From: Acanthopleuribacter pedis
Lineage (GTDB): Bacteria; Acidobacteriota; Holophagae; Acanthopleuribacterales; Acanthopleuribacteraceae
DNA length: 64,000 nt
NCBI RefSeq assembly: GCF_017377855.1
Contig: NZ_JAFREP010000004.1
Coordinates: 429,474-493,473 of the forward strand
Direction of reading: 5' to 3'
Positions 43,402 through 51,734 of the stretch are shown here, one piece after another. The notes under the pieces are model-generated. The model was not told the origin of the DNA. It did no database searches and worked only from the letters and a program-made list of their open reading frames with translations. Position 1 is the first letter of the stretch; every line of letters starts with the position of its first letter. A program made the translations under genes and the position numbers.

Positions 43402-44106
43402 GTGAAACCCGAGTTTTACCCTATTTTCATCGATCTGCGAGGCCGCGCCGCTTTGGTGGTTGGCGCCGGCGAGGTCGGTGAACAAAAAATTGAACCGCTG
43501 CTGGAGGCCGGGGCGAAGGTGACCGTGATCGCGCCCTGGGCCAAACCGGCCGTCGCGGTTTGGGCGGAGCAGGGACGGTTGACCTACCACGCTCGCGCCT
43601 TCGAGGAAAAGGACATGGACGCCGCTTACTTTTTGGTGATTGCCGCAACCGACAACCGCGCCGTCAACAAACGCATTTTCGAGATGGCCGAAACCGCGCA
43701 GCGCCTGGTGAACGTCGTCGACGATCCACCCCTGTGTAATTTCATTGTGCCCGCCATTGCCCGTTCCGGTCCCATCCAAGTGGCGATTTCCAGTTCCGGT
43801 CGCAGCCCCACCATGGCCGGTCAAATCAAACGCCGCATTCAGCGCGATCTGTTGGGCGAGGACACCGGCCGCTTGGCGAGTTGGCTGGGTGAGAAACGGG
43901 AATGGCTCAAACCCCACTTGGGCGACTTCAAAAACAAACGCGTGTTTTGGCGTGCTGTTCAAGATTCCAACATCCCCGGCTTGGTGCGGAGCAACCACCT
44001 GGCAACCGCCGAGCAGCGTTTGTTGACGTTGCTGGAGGCGAATTTGGCCGCGGCGGGATTGCCGTGGCCGGAAGCGGTCGAACGACCCAAGCGACTGGTG
44101 GTTTAA
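43402..44106 (+). CDS. precorrin-2 dehydrogenase/sirohydrochlorin ferrochelatase
   Basis: GTG start with AAGGAGA upstream. A 234-residue protein of the CysG N-domain/Met8 type. The NAD-binding ALVVGAGEVGEQKIEPLLEAGAKVTVIAP and FLVIAATDNRAVNKRIFEMA are followed by VDDPPLCNFIVPAI and the ISSSGRSPTMAGQIKRRI helix. It oxidises precorrin-2 and usually inserts iron to make siroheme for the sulfite reductase encoded just upstream. The SUMT domain is a separate gene downstream. Confidence 0.92.
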   Translation: MKPEFYPIFIDLRGRAALVVGAGEVGEQKIEPLLEAGAKVTVIAPWAKPAVAVWAEQGRLTYHARAFEEKDMDAAYFLVIAATDNRAVNKRIFEMAETAQRLVNVVDDPPLCNFIVPAIARSGPIQVAISSSGRSPTMAGQIKRRIQRDLLGEDTGRLASWLGEKREWLKPHLGDFKNKRVFWRAVQDSNIPGLVRSNHLATAEQRLLTLLEANLAAAGLPWPEAVERPKRLVV

Positions 44107-44173
44107 ACACATGATTCGGCGCGTTCGGGATGGTTTCACGCGCGCCGTTTTTTCAGCCTAGAGCGAGGACGAT

Positions 44174-44944
44174 ATGAAAAGTGGAAAAGTTTATTTGATT
44201 GGTGCCGGCCCCGGTGCGCCGGATTTGTTGACGCTGCGGGCGTACCGCTTGTTGCAGCAGGCCGATATTTTACTTTACGACCGTTTGGTTGATCCTGAGG
44301 TGATTGACTACGCCGTGAAGGCCGAGAAGATTTTCGTCGGCAAAAACAAAGGCGACGACATGCAGAAACGGCAGGAGCGCATTTTTGCATTGATGATCGG
44401 TCACGCCCAAGCGGGCCGCACCGTGGTGCGCCTCAAGGGTGGTGATCCCTTTGTCTTCGGTCGCGGCGGCGAGGAACTGATGGTGCTGGCCGAGGCCGGC
44501 GTGCAAGGGGAAGTGGTTCCCGGCGTGACCTCCTGCGTGTCGGCACCCGAGTCGGCCCTCATCCCGGTAACCTACCGCGGCATCTCGGCCTCGTTCGGTG
44601 TGTTTGCCGGCCAGCCGGGCACCCGCAAGCCGGCCTACATCGATTGGGAAGCGGCGGCGCGCATCGGCACCGCGGTGTTCCTGATGGGTGTCGAGCGTTT
44701 GGAAACCATCGTGGGTAAGTTGTTGGAACACGGCCGCGACGCACAAACCCCGGTCGCCCTAATCGAGCGCGGCACCCTCCCCGGCCAAAAGGTCGCCACC
44801 GGTACCTTGGCCGACATCGTCGAACGCGCGGCCCACATCGCGGCACCGGCGACCATCGTCGTCGGCGAGGTCGTCACCGTCCGGGAACGCCTTCTGCAGC
44901 TCCAACAATTCGCCGCGGAAGACCAATGGGTCGCCGCCGGCTAA
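44174..44944 (+). CDS. cobA: uroporphyrinogen-III C-methyltransferase (SUMT)
   Basis: A 256-residue SAM-dependent methylase. VYLIGAGPGAPDLLTLRAYRLLQQADILLYDRLV is at the start, then the VRLKGGDPFVFGRGGEEL glycine-rich loop, VPGVTSCVSAPESALIPVTYRG and LMGVERLETIVGKLL. It methylates uroporphyrinogen III twice to precorrin-2, the first step to siroheme. Full length and separate from the dehydrogenase domain, unlike the CysG fusion. Last gene of the sulfur region. Confidence 0.94.
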   Translation: MKSGKVYLIGAGPGAPDLLTLRAYRLLQQADILLYDRLVDPEVIDYAVKAEKIFVGKNKGDDMQKRQERIFALMIGHAQAGRTVVRLKGGDPFVFGRGGEELMVLAEAGVQGEVVPGVTSCVSAPESALIPVTYRGISASFGVFAGQPGTRKPAYIDWEAAARIGTAVFLMGVERLETIVGKLLEHGRDAQTPVALIERGTLPGQKVATGTLADIVERAAHIAAPATIVVGEVVTVRERLLQLQQFAAEDQWVAAG

Positions 44945-45044
44945 GCCCCGGTATCCCGAGGGTCCGTATATAAATGGTTGGATCCCTCGGGAGGACGAAT
45001 GGTTGCGCATGTTCATTGCGTGCTTTTGACTGCCGATGGTTTAT

Positions 45045-45403
45045 CTAACCCGCATTTCTCACCAACAGTTCTGCCGCGGAACTGAAACCGTTGCGATTAC
45101 TTCGTTTACTTGGTCGGGAAAGCCTCGACGTGGCGCTGCCACGCCTACGTTTTCCCTAGCCCGCATTTCTCACAAGGAATTCTGCTACGGGGCAACCCAT
45201 GCGATTATTTCGGTTACTCGGTCGAGCCGCCTTCGCCGTAGCGCTGCTACGCCTATGTCGTCTCTCGGTCGTAATCTTCGTACTCACAAGGCTTTCGACT
45301 TCTCGCGACGAACCCTTGTGAGAAATGCGGGCTAGGTCGCAAACTTCGTACTCACAACGGTTTCAGCTCCTCGCGACGAATCTTGGTGAGAAACGCGGGC
45401 TAA
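45045..45403. mobile_element. element A, outer copy of a nested pair
   Basis: CTAACCCGCATTTCTCACC at the left and GGTGAGAAACGCGGGCTAA at the right. It is split at 45156-45335 by another element A copy. Removing the inner copy and one CTAG restores a continuous element collinear base by base with the inner one across the junction. Confidence 0.85.
45156..45335. mobile_element. element A, inner copy flanked by CTAG direct repeats
   Basis: CTAG at 45156-45159 and again at 45332-45335 flank a 172-bp unit from CCCGCATTTCTCACAAGG to CCTTGTGAGAAATGCGGG. Its interior includes GCCGTAGCGCTGCTACGCC. It lies inside the outer copy, so it moved after the outer one had inserted. Confidence 0.88.
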
Positions 45404-45469
45404 ATGGGACAGTTTGTGCCGGCCTGGGTTCGCGGTGGTAGAATTTTGGAAAAACCACGGGGGGACGGG

Positions 45470-45991
45470 ATGGAACGGCAGGAGCCTGAGCATCAGTTGA
45501 CGATGACGGTGTTGATGACGCCCGATATGGCCAATTTTTCCGGCAATGTGCACGGGGGCGCGATTCTTAAGTTGTTGGACCAAGTGGCATACGCCTGTGC
45601 CAGCCGTTTTGCCGGCACTTATGTGGTGACCTTGTCGGTGGATCAGGTGTTGTTTAAGGAAGCGATCCACGTGGGCGAGTTGGTCACCTTTTTGGCGGCG
45701 GTGAATTATGTGGGGCGTTCGTCGATGGAAATCGGCATTAAGGTGATTACCGAAAACATTGCCAAACGCACCAAACGCCACGCCAACAGTTGTTTCTTCA
45801 CCATGGTTGCCGTGGATGAGAACGGGAAACCCACGGCCGTGCCTCATTTAGAGCCGCAAACGCCGGTGGAACAGCGGCGTTGGCGTTGTGCCTCGCTGCG
45901 CAAACAGTTGCGCCGCGAGTTGGGCGAGCGGTTTAACGACATTCGCAAGATCGGCGTGGATGATGATTATGCGCCGCCGTTCCCTCACTGA
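45470..45991 (+). CDS. acyl-CoA thioesterase, YciA/hotdog family
   Basis: ATG 45470 (MERQEPEHQLTMTVLM), preceded by a GGGGGG-type site. The 173-residue hotdog protein has the signature GNVHGGAILKLLDQVAYACASRF (catalytic Asp in the helix), TLSVDQVLFKEAIHVGELVTF and SSMEIGIKV. The C-terminal RRWRCASLRKQLRREL tail is basic. It hydrolyses acyl-CoA, probably medium or long chain. Cytosolic. Its stop overlaps the stop of the convergent gene by 7 bases. Confidence 0.88.
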   Translation: MERQEPEHQLTMTVLMTPDMANFSGNVHGGAILKLLDQVAYACASRFAGTYVVTLSVDQVLFKEAIHVGELVTFLAAVNYVGRSSMEIGIKVITENIAKRTKRHANSCFFTMVAVDENGKPTAVPHLEPQTPVEQRRWRCASLRKQLRRELGERFNDIRKIGVDDDYAPPFPH

Positions 45992-47859
45992 GGGCCGGCC
46001 AATAAGCGGTTAATTTGGTCCAGCAGGCGTTGGTTGCCCTGGGCCTCGGCGAGGGTTTTCGCTTGTTGGAGCCGGCTTAAGGCTTCTTCGCCGCGTTGGT
46101 CGCGGGCCAGGGCGACCGCCAGCGTGTAGAGGTAAGCCGGGTTGGTACTGTTGCTTGCCGCCACGGCTTTTTCCGCGTAGATAATCGCTTCTTTGATGCT
46201 GTGGAGGTTGGGGTCGGGGGCGGCAGAGAGCAGCCAGGCCAGGTTGTTGGCCACGTCGGCGCGACCTGGTTCTTGGCCGAACAATTTGCGGAAGGGTTGC
46301 ACGGCATCGGCGTAGCGTTGGTCGAGCAAGGCTTGCATGCCGGTGACTCGCAGCGCCTCGGCTTGGTTGGGGATATGGTTGAGGACGCGCTCCGCGTGGG
46401 GCAGCGCCTCGGTGAAGCGGTCGTTTTTGGCGTACACCAGCATCAAGCGCAGGTGGGTTTCGTAGACGTTGGGGCGAATGATCAGTGCCTCTTTGTAATG
46501 GGTTTCGGCTTCGTCGATGCGATTGGCCTGCATGGCGAGACTGCCGAGAATGACGTGGGCACGGTAGGTGGAACCCGCTTCTTTAATGGCGTTTTGCCAC
46601 AGGGCTTCTTCCGATTGCCAATGTTTGATGTTCAGGAAGCTGATGCCGATGAAGGTCGCCAAGAAAAGCCCGGTTATGGTGGCAAACCCGGTCGGATTCT
46701 TTTTTGGGTTGAGACCGGAGACGTCCAAAACCAAATGGGCAAAAACCAGCGCAGCGGCGAGGGACGGCGTGTAAAGGTAGCGGTCGGCAAGGAAGTAGGG
46801 GGTTAAGGGGATGAAGTTGGCCGTGGGCAGCCAGGTCAGGAAAAACCAGGCCGCCGCGATTGCCGCGATCTGCTTTTGTTGACGGAAGATTATCAGACCG
46901 GCGAACAGCAGCAAAAGGAGGCCGCCGACAAAGGCGTAGGCGACGCGGTCGTAATCAGGGCGAAGAGGATACTCGGCGGCGAGATTGCCGTAACCCGAGA
47001 CTTGGTGTAATTGAACCGGGAGATTGGCCAGCACCTGCAATAGCACGCCGCCGTAATGCTGTATTTCACCGCCGTAGAGTTCGCGGACGGCTTGGTTTTG
47101 GAACAACCCCTGGTGCGCGGCGAGGGCGACAGCGAGTAAGAGCGGCAGGGCGAACAGCGCGCCTAAAACCCAAGGTTTTTGAAGGTTGGGCCGGTTGAAG
47201 GGTTTTTGGCCGGCTTGCCATTGGTACCAAACCCCAAAAAGGAAAACCCCGACCACGGCGATTTCCTTGGCGGCGAAGGCCGCGGCAAAGCAACAGCCCG
47301 CAAAAAACAAGTGGGACGGGGATTTGGCGGGGGCGCGCAGCAGCAGGGTTAACCCGAGCGCGATGCCGATAAAAGCCAGGATATCTTTGCGGTTCACAAA
47401 GCTGACCACCACTTCCAGGTGAATGGGGTTAACGGCAAAAAAAGCGGCGGTGAGTAAGGCGAGCCAAAAGCGACGGCGCCAGGTAAAAATCAGCGCGTAA
47501 ACGGAAAGCACCGCGAGGGCGTGGAGCATAAGGTTGGTGAGGTGGTAGCCAAAAGCTTGATCGCCCCAAATGCGGTAATCGAGTAGGTGGAAGGCATAGG
47601 TTAAACCGCGTGGACGCAACAGGGCCCGTGCCGGATTTTGGTTGAGGAAGGGTAACTCCTCCATGCGGAAGGCGTCGTCGTAAACAAAACCCAGGCTCAG
47701 GCAGGGCCAAAAAACCGCGAATACCAGCAGGAACAGTCCGCCGATTGCCGCCAAGTGGTGCTGTCGTGGGGTGTCCTTCGGTTGGTCATCCAGGATGGCT
47801 TGAGGTCCTTTTGGAACGGAGGGGGGTTTTCTAGATTTGCCGGTTTTTTTCGGGGTCAC
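45985..47859 (-). CDS. polytopic membrane protein with C-terminal TPRs (TMTC-like)
   Basis: GTG start (complement of 47857-47859). The 624 residues have a basic N-terminus and about ten membrane helices (about 38-420), with the early loop GFVYDDAFRMEELPFLNQNPA and later YFLADRYLYTPSLAAALVF. Four or five TPR units follow (about 430-620: YRAHVILGSLAMQANRIDEAETHYKEALIIRP). This resembles bacterial relatives of the TMTC/DUF1736 and PMT-type glycosyltransferases, with DD in the first loop where PMTs keep acidic catalytic residues. Likely a lipid-linked sugar transferase; that is inference. Confidence 0.78.
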   Translation of the reverse strand: MTPKKTGKSRKPPSVPKGPQAILDDQPKDTPRQHHLAAIGGLFLLVFAVFWPCLSLGFVYDDAFRMEELPFLNQNPARALLRPRGLTYAFHLLDYRIWGDQAFGYHLTNLMLHALAVLSVYALIFTWRRRFWLALLTAAFFAVNPIHLEVVVSFVNRKDILAFIGIALGLTLLLRAPAKSPSHLFFAGCCFAAAFAAKEIAVVGVFLFGVWYQWQAGQKPFNRPNLQKPWVLGALFALPLLLAVALAAHQGLFQNQAVRELYGGEIQHYGGVLLQVLANLPVQLHQVSGYGNLAAEYPLRPDYDRVAYAFVGGLLLLLFAGLIIFRQQKQIAAIAAAWFFLTWLPTANFIPLTPYFLADRYLYTPSLAAALVFAHLVLDVSGLNPKKNPTGFATITGLFLATFIGISFLNIKHWQSEEALWQNAIKEAGSTYRAHVILGSLAMQANRIDEAETHYKEALIIRPNVYETHLRLMLVYAKNDRFTEALPHAERVLNHIPNQAEALRVTGMQALLDQRYADAVQPFRKLFGQEPGRADVANNLAWLLSAAPDPNLHSIKEAIIYAEKAVAASNSTNPAYLYTLAVALARDQRGEEALSRLQQAKTLAEAQGNQRLLDQINRLLAGPQ

Positions 47860-48193
47860 ACCAAGTCTCTGTTAAAGCGGATGAATTTGGATTGGCTTTG
47901 TTTATTTTAGCCTGGTGGTTGGCTGTGAGCATGAAGAAAGGTGCGGGAATGTTGCTTCACGAGATGCGAGGAATGCTGCTTCATGGGCGAACGGTTGCCA
48001 TCGGTAAGGAATGGTGACCGGACCGGGACATCCTCGCCATCGTAGGTCCATCAGCCGAGATTTTATCGGGCTTCACGAAACGGGTATGAAGACGTATCTA
48101 TCCCCGCGTTGGTCCTGGTTTTCTAAGATGCATGAGACACCACCCAACCGGACACCCTTTTTGGCCGTAAGCGATTTTAGATTTTACCGATGC
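47860..48193. other. non-coding spacer
   Basis: Separates two minus-strand transcription units; no gene or repeat recognised. Confidence 0.4.
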
Positions 48194-49324
48194 TTACTGG
48201 AAAAGAAACGGCGGGTAATCGATGCCGATGCTCATGGAATCGCATTGGGCTTGGATGCTGGGTGTGCAGGGGTCCTCGCTGGGGACGGACATGGAAACGG
48301 AGGCGACGCTGCCTGAATCGACTGAAAGTGAGTTGATGCCAAGCGAAGCCAAGCTATGGGAGTTCATCGATACGGAGTCGAAGTTTTGGGAATCGGGCGG
48401 ACGGCAATCCTCGACCCTGCCGTTGGTGTTCAAGCGCAGGGCGAGGTGGGCGGTGTCGTAGGTGAAACCGGGGCGGTTGATGTCGAGGTAGGCGCGGTCG
48501 GCGGCAAGGGAGAGGGTGCTGAAGGTCAGTTCAATGCCGGTCAGTGAAAGGACGGTAGAGACAATCACGCTGCCAATGGCCTTGGCAAGTGCTCGGGGGC
48601 CGAATTCGGCCTGTGCCCAGAATTGGCCCTGCGCGGCGAGTTGCTGATCGGCGGTGTGGTTTTGCATGTTCAATGAGAAGGCAACAAAGGTGTTGTAGGG
48701 CGCCACGAAACAACAATCGTCATTCAGTGGCAAAGTAATCAAGGTACGAATTTGGGCTGTTTCACGGCGACCTTCGAAAATCAGTTCCCCGGCCGACATC
48801 GTGGTTGGCGGAAGGAAGACAAAGGGATCTTGGGAAACGTAGGCGGGGCCGCCGTTGGCACGCCAGGCCCAAAAACGGCCGTAGGGAAACAGGGTATCGG
48901 GAAATTCGTTGGGTGTCGGGGTGGCGAATCCACCTTGACCGAGGGTGACGTTCAGGGGACCCGGCACCGTGATGGTCCCGAAACGCGGTTGGGTGAGGAT
49001 GCGCTGATCGAGGACTTGGCCGGTCTGAAAGTGGACGGCGGGGTTGCGCGTGCTGCACAAGACGTTGGCGGTGTTCAAGCCGAAGCCGCGACCGGTAATT
49101 TGCACGGTTTCGCAAACCGTGGCGCCGGCGGGCCGAAAGCTGAAAATGCCGTTGCCGTCGCCGGACAGATTTTTGCGGGGCTGCACGAACCCGAGCACCT
49201 GGGGTTGAAAGGTGGCGCCGGCCGCGGCCGCTGAGGTGAGTGAAGCTTTGATGGCCGTGCGGCGATCCATGGTTGCCAATGACTTTTTGGGTTCCCGCCG
49301 TGGGTCTTGCTGCTGGTCGTGCAT
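48194..49324 (-). CDS. Tat-type exported protein, paralogue 2 of a tandem pair
   Basis: A 376-residue protein. The signal MDRRTAIKASLTSAAAAGAT has the twin arginine and weakly hydrophobic region of a Tat substrate; translation may begin at the earlier ATG 49324 or at this Met. The conserved block QPQVLGFVQPRKNLSGDGNGIFSF and ITGRGFGLNTANV follow. It has GRFWAWRANGG, PGELIFEG-like and TLITLPLNDDCCFV segments shared with its neighbour, and a Ser-rich region (SVSMNSHSLASLGINSLSVD). It ends YPPFLFQ. No known family. Beta-rich, periplasmic or surface. Confidence 0.7.
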   Translation of the reverse strand: MHDQQQDPRREPKKSLATMDRRTAIKASLTSAAAAGATFQPQVLGFVQPRKNLSGDGNGIFSFRPAGATVCETVQITGRGFGLNTANVLCSTRNPAVHFQTGQVLDQRILTQPRFGTITVPGPLNVTLGQGGFATPTPNEFPDTLFPYGRFWAWRANGGPAYVSQDPFVFLPPTTMSAGELIFEGRRETAQIRTLITLPLNDDCCFVAPYNTFVAFSLNMQNHTADQQLAAQGQFWAQAEFGPRALAKAIGSVIVSTVLSLTGIELTFSTLSLAADRAYLDINRPGFTYDTAHLALRLNTNGRVEDCRPPDSQNFDSVSMNSHSLASLGINSLSVDSGSVASVSMSVPSEDPCTPSIQAQCDSMSIGIDYPPFLFQ

Positions 49325-49350
49325 GATGGAAGTCCTTAACCGTGTGATGA

Positions 49351-50460
49351 TTAATTAAAAAGGAAATCGGGGAACTGGGCGTCGATGGATGGGCATTGGC
49401 CGACGGGGAAGCTGTTGCTGCAGGAGACGGCTGAATCGGTGACGCTGACGGACGCGGCCGAACCCGAGAGGCTGTTTTTGGCAAGGCTGCCCGGTTGTAC
49501 CGAGAAAGAGCCAAAGGTGTCGTATCCCGCCGACATGGAGGCAATCGAACTACAGGTTTCGCTGTCGCCGAGGGTGTTGATGCGCAAATCCAAGCTGCCC
49601 GCGGTGAAGGAAAAATCGGCGTAGTTGACAATGGCCCAGACTTGGTTGGCGCCTTGGCGAGCATCCACCGTGGTTTGCAAGGTGCGGCCGGTAATCGAGG
49701 CGACGGTGGCCTTCAACACGTTGAGGACGGCGGCGGCGAGGGTGACGGCATCTAGTTCGATGTCGTTGAAAAAAGCGCCGCTGGCGGCAATACCCTCGTT
49801 GCTGTTGCGCGCAAAGAAGTGGAACCGAATAAAACTGCCTACCGGCAAGCGATGACAACAGGTGTCGTTCAGCGGCAAGCTGAGCAGGGTGGATACCCAG
49901 GAATTGGTCATGCCCCCGTTAAAAATTAATTCACCGGGGTTGAGGTCGGGGCGCTGTCGGTAGCGAACGGCATTGACCGCCACGTAAGCTGTTTGGTTGG
50001 AGCGCCATGCCCAGAAACGGCCATGAGGCCGCAGGTTGTTGGGGAACGAAGTGGGTGTTTCGTAGCCGCCCTGACCGCGTTGGAGGTACAACCGGTCCGT
50101 ACCACTGTAGTTGCCGATGTCAACCCGCGCCAGAACGTGCTGGTCGTCGACGAAAACCGGGGTGGTGTGCACGGTTGGTTGGTTGGTGAAGACACAGACA
50201 TTGGCTTGTTCCAAACCAAAACCGCGCCCGGAAATTTGGATGCCGCTGCAGTCGGTGACGTTGGTTGGCGTAAACGAAAAGATCCCATTGCCGTCGCCGG
50301 ATAAATTTTTGCGGGGTTCGACAAAACCCAAAACTTGGGGTTGGAATGTGGCGCCGGCCGCCGCCGCCGAAGTTAGCGAGGCTTTGATGGCGGTGCGCCG
50401 ATCCATTTTTCCCCCGCGGGAGGGGTTCGGCCGGTCTTCCGACGGAGAATGGGTGCTCAT
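49351..50460 (-). CDS. Tat-type exported protein, paralogue 1 of a tandem pair
   Basis: A 369-residue protein paralogous to the next gene downstream (26 bases apart). The first 45 residues after MDRRTAIKAS are almost identical. Shared blocks are ISGRGFGLEQANV, GRFWAWRSNQT, PGELIFNGG, LLSLPLNDTCC and the end FPDFLFN. A twin-arginine signal is present. Four cysteines near the C-terminus (CSSI, SCSNSFPVGQCP) could form disulfides. The two genes probably form one operon. Function unknown. Confidence 0.7.
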   Translation of the reverse strand: MSTHSPSEDRPNPSRGGKMDRRTAIKASLTSAAAAGATFQPQVLGFVEPRKNLSGDGNGIFSFTPTNVTDCSGIQISGRGFGLEQANVCVFTNQPTVHTTPVFVDDQHVLARVDIGNYSGTDRLYLQRGQGGYETPTSFPNNLRPHGRFWAWRSNQTAYVAVNAVRYRQRPDLNPGELIFNGGMTNSWVSTLLSLPLNDTCCHRLPVGSFIRFHFFARNSNEGIAASGAFFNDIELDAVTLAAAVLNVLKATVASITGRTLQTTVDARQGANQVWAIVNYADFSFTAGSLDLRINTLGDSETCSSIASMSAGYDTFGSFSVQPGSLAKNSLSGSAASVSVTDSAVSCSNSFPVGQCPSIDAQFPDFLFN

Positions 50461-51001
50461 GGGGTTCCACCTTCTTTTGGGGGATTGATCTGTTGCGTAA
50501 AGGACGGTGACCGAGGCGACGGGTCCCGTGTAAGCAGCCGAAGAATCCCAGGGTCACCCACGGCCAAAACAGGCTTGGGCCGGTTGGGGTGGTGTGTGTT
50601 TCGTTTTTCGGCTTGTGCCATGAAACCAACTCAAGGTGGGATTCGGTGACCAGACAATGGGTCCTGACGCGGGTGCTCGTGGGCGGGTTTTCGGGTTGGG
50701 TTCGGGCTGGAGCCCGGACCATTTCGCAATACGACCGCGTGTTGTTGCGGGTCGCATCGCACCAACCTAAATAGAGCCATGTGAAGTCATGATTTTCCTA
50801 TCGTCTTTTTTTTCGAAGAACATCACCAAAAGGATGATTTTTATTGGGAATAAAAGGTTTATGACGTGAGAATTCAAGCCGGAATTCTCTTGGCCTCGCC
50901 CCCTTTTCGGCAGGCCCGCCGTGACAAAGTGCCGCGCTAGGCAGTGGTATCGGCCGCCCTTTCCCGGTAAAATGCCCGCGGCGCCCCCGGTGGGCGGCCG
51001 C
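50461..51001. other. non-coding spacer with possible promoter
   Basis: Divergent upstream region between the Tat pair and the pseudouridine synthase. GGTAAAATGCCCGC near 50966 is a plausible -10 for the rightward gene. Confidence 0.35.
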
Positions 51002-51011
51002 GGAGGTGCTT

Positions 51012-51728
51012 TTGAAATCACGATCCAATCTTTCCGTCGTCTACCACGACAATCACCTACTGGTGGTCAACAAGCCGGCAGGCTTGTTATCCCAAGCCGA
51101 CGAAACGGGTGATATCGACCTGCTTACCCTTGCAAAAAGCTGGGTTAAAGACACTTATCAGAAGCCTGGCCAGGTTTATTTGGGTTTGGTTCATCGTTTG
51201 GATCGTCCTGCTTCCGGCCTGATGGTGCTGGCGCGAACCTCCAAGGCCGCCGCCCGGCTTACCCGCCAGTTCCAGGCGCGCACACCCCATAAGCGTTATT
51301 GGGCACTACTTCAAGGCCGTTTGGACGGCGCGGGACGTTGGGAAGATTACCTCATCAAATCCGGGCGGGTGGTTTCGGTGGTCTCCCAAAAAAATCCCAA
51401 GGCGAAATACGCGGCCCTGCGGTGGCGGGCGCTTGCATACCATAAGGACACGACCCTAGTGGCGGTGGAACTGGAAACGGGCCGACCCCACCAAATTCGG
51501 GTCCAATTCGCGTCACGGGGGTTCCCGTTGTTGGGTGATTTGCGCTACCGCGCCACGCGTCGCTTCGACGGCGAAAACCTCGCCCTCCATTGCTTTCAGC
51601 TTGGCTTGGAACACCCGACCCGACGCGAGCCGATGCGCTGGGAGCAGGATGCGCCGGCGACCTGGTCCGATTGGTTTGCCGAGGTGCGCGCGGCAGTGTT
51701 ACGGGACTCAAGCGAGGAACATGGTTAG
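51012..51728 (+). CDS. RluA-family pseudouridine synthase
   Basis: I choose TTG 51012, because GGAGG (51002-51006) sits 5 bases upstream and the in-frame GTG 51006 lies inside that site. The 238-residue enzyme has VVYHDNHLLVVNKPAGLLSQ, the catalytic motif LVHRLDRPASGLMVLA (Asp about 64) and LETGRPHQIRVQFASRGFPLLGD. It isomerises uridine in rRNA or tRNA. No S4 domain, so it resembles the TruC/RluE-like short members. The exact target is unknown. Confidence 0.9.
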   Translation: MKSRSNLSVVYHDNHLLVVNKPAGLLSQADETGDIDLLTLAKSWVKDTYQKPGQVYLGLVHRLDRPASGLMVLARTSKAAARLTRQFQARTPHKRYWALLQGRLDGAGRWEDYLIKSGRVVSVVSQKNPKAKYAALRWRALAYHKDTTLVAVELETGRPHQIRVQFASRGFPLLGDLRYRATRRFDGENLALHCFQLGLEHPTRREPMRWEQDAPATWSDWFAEVRAAVLRDSSEEHG

Positions 51729-51734
51729 CGCCGC

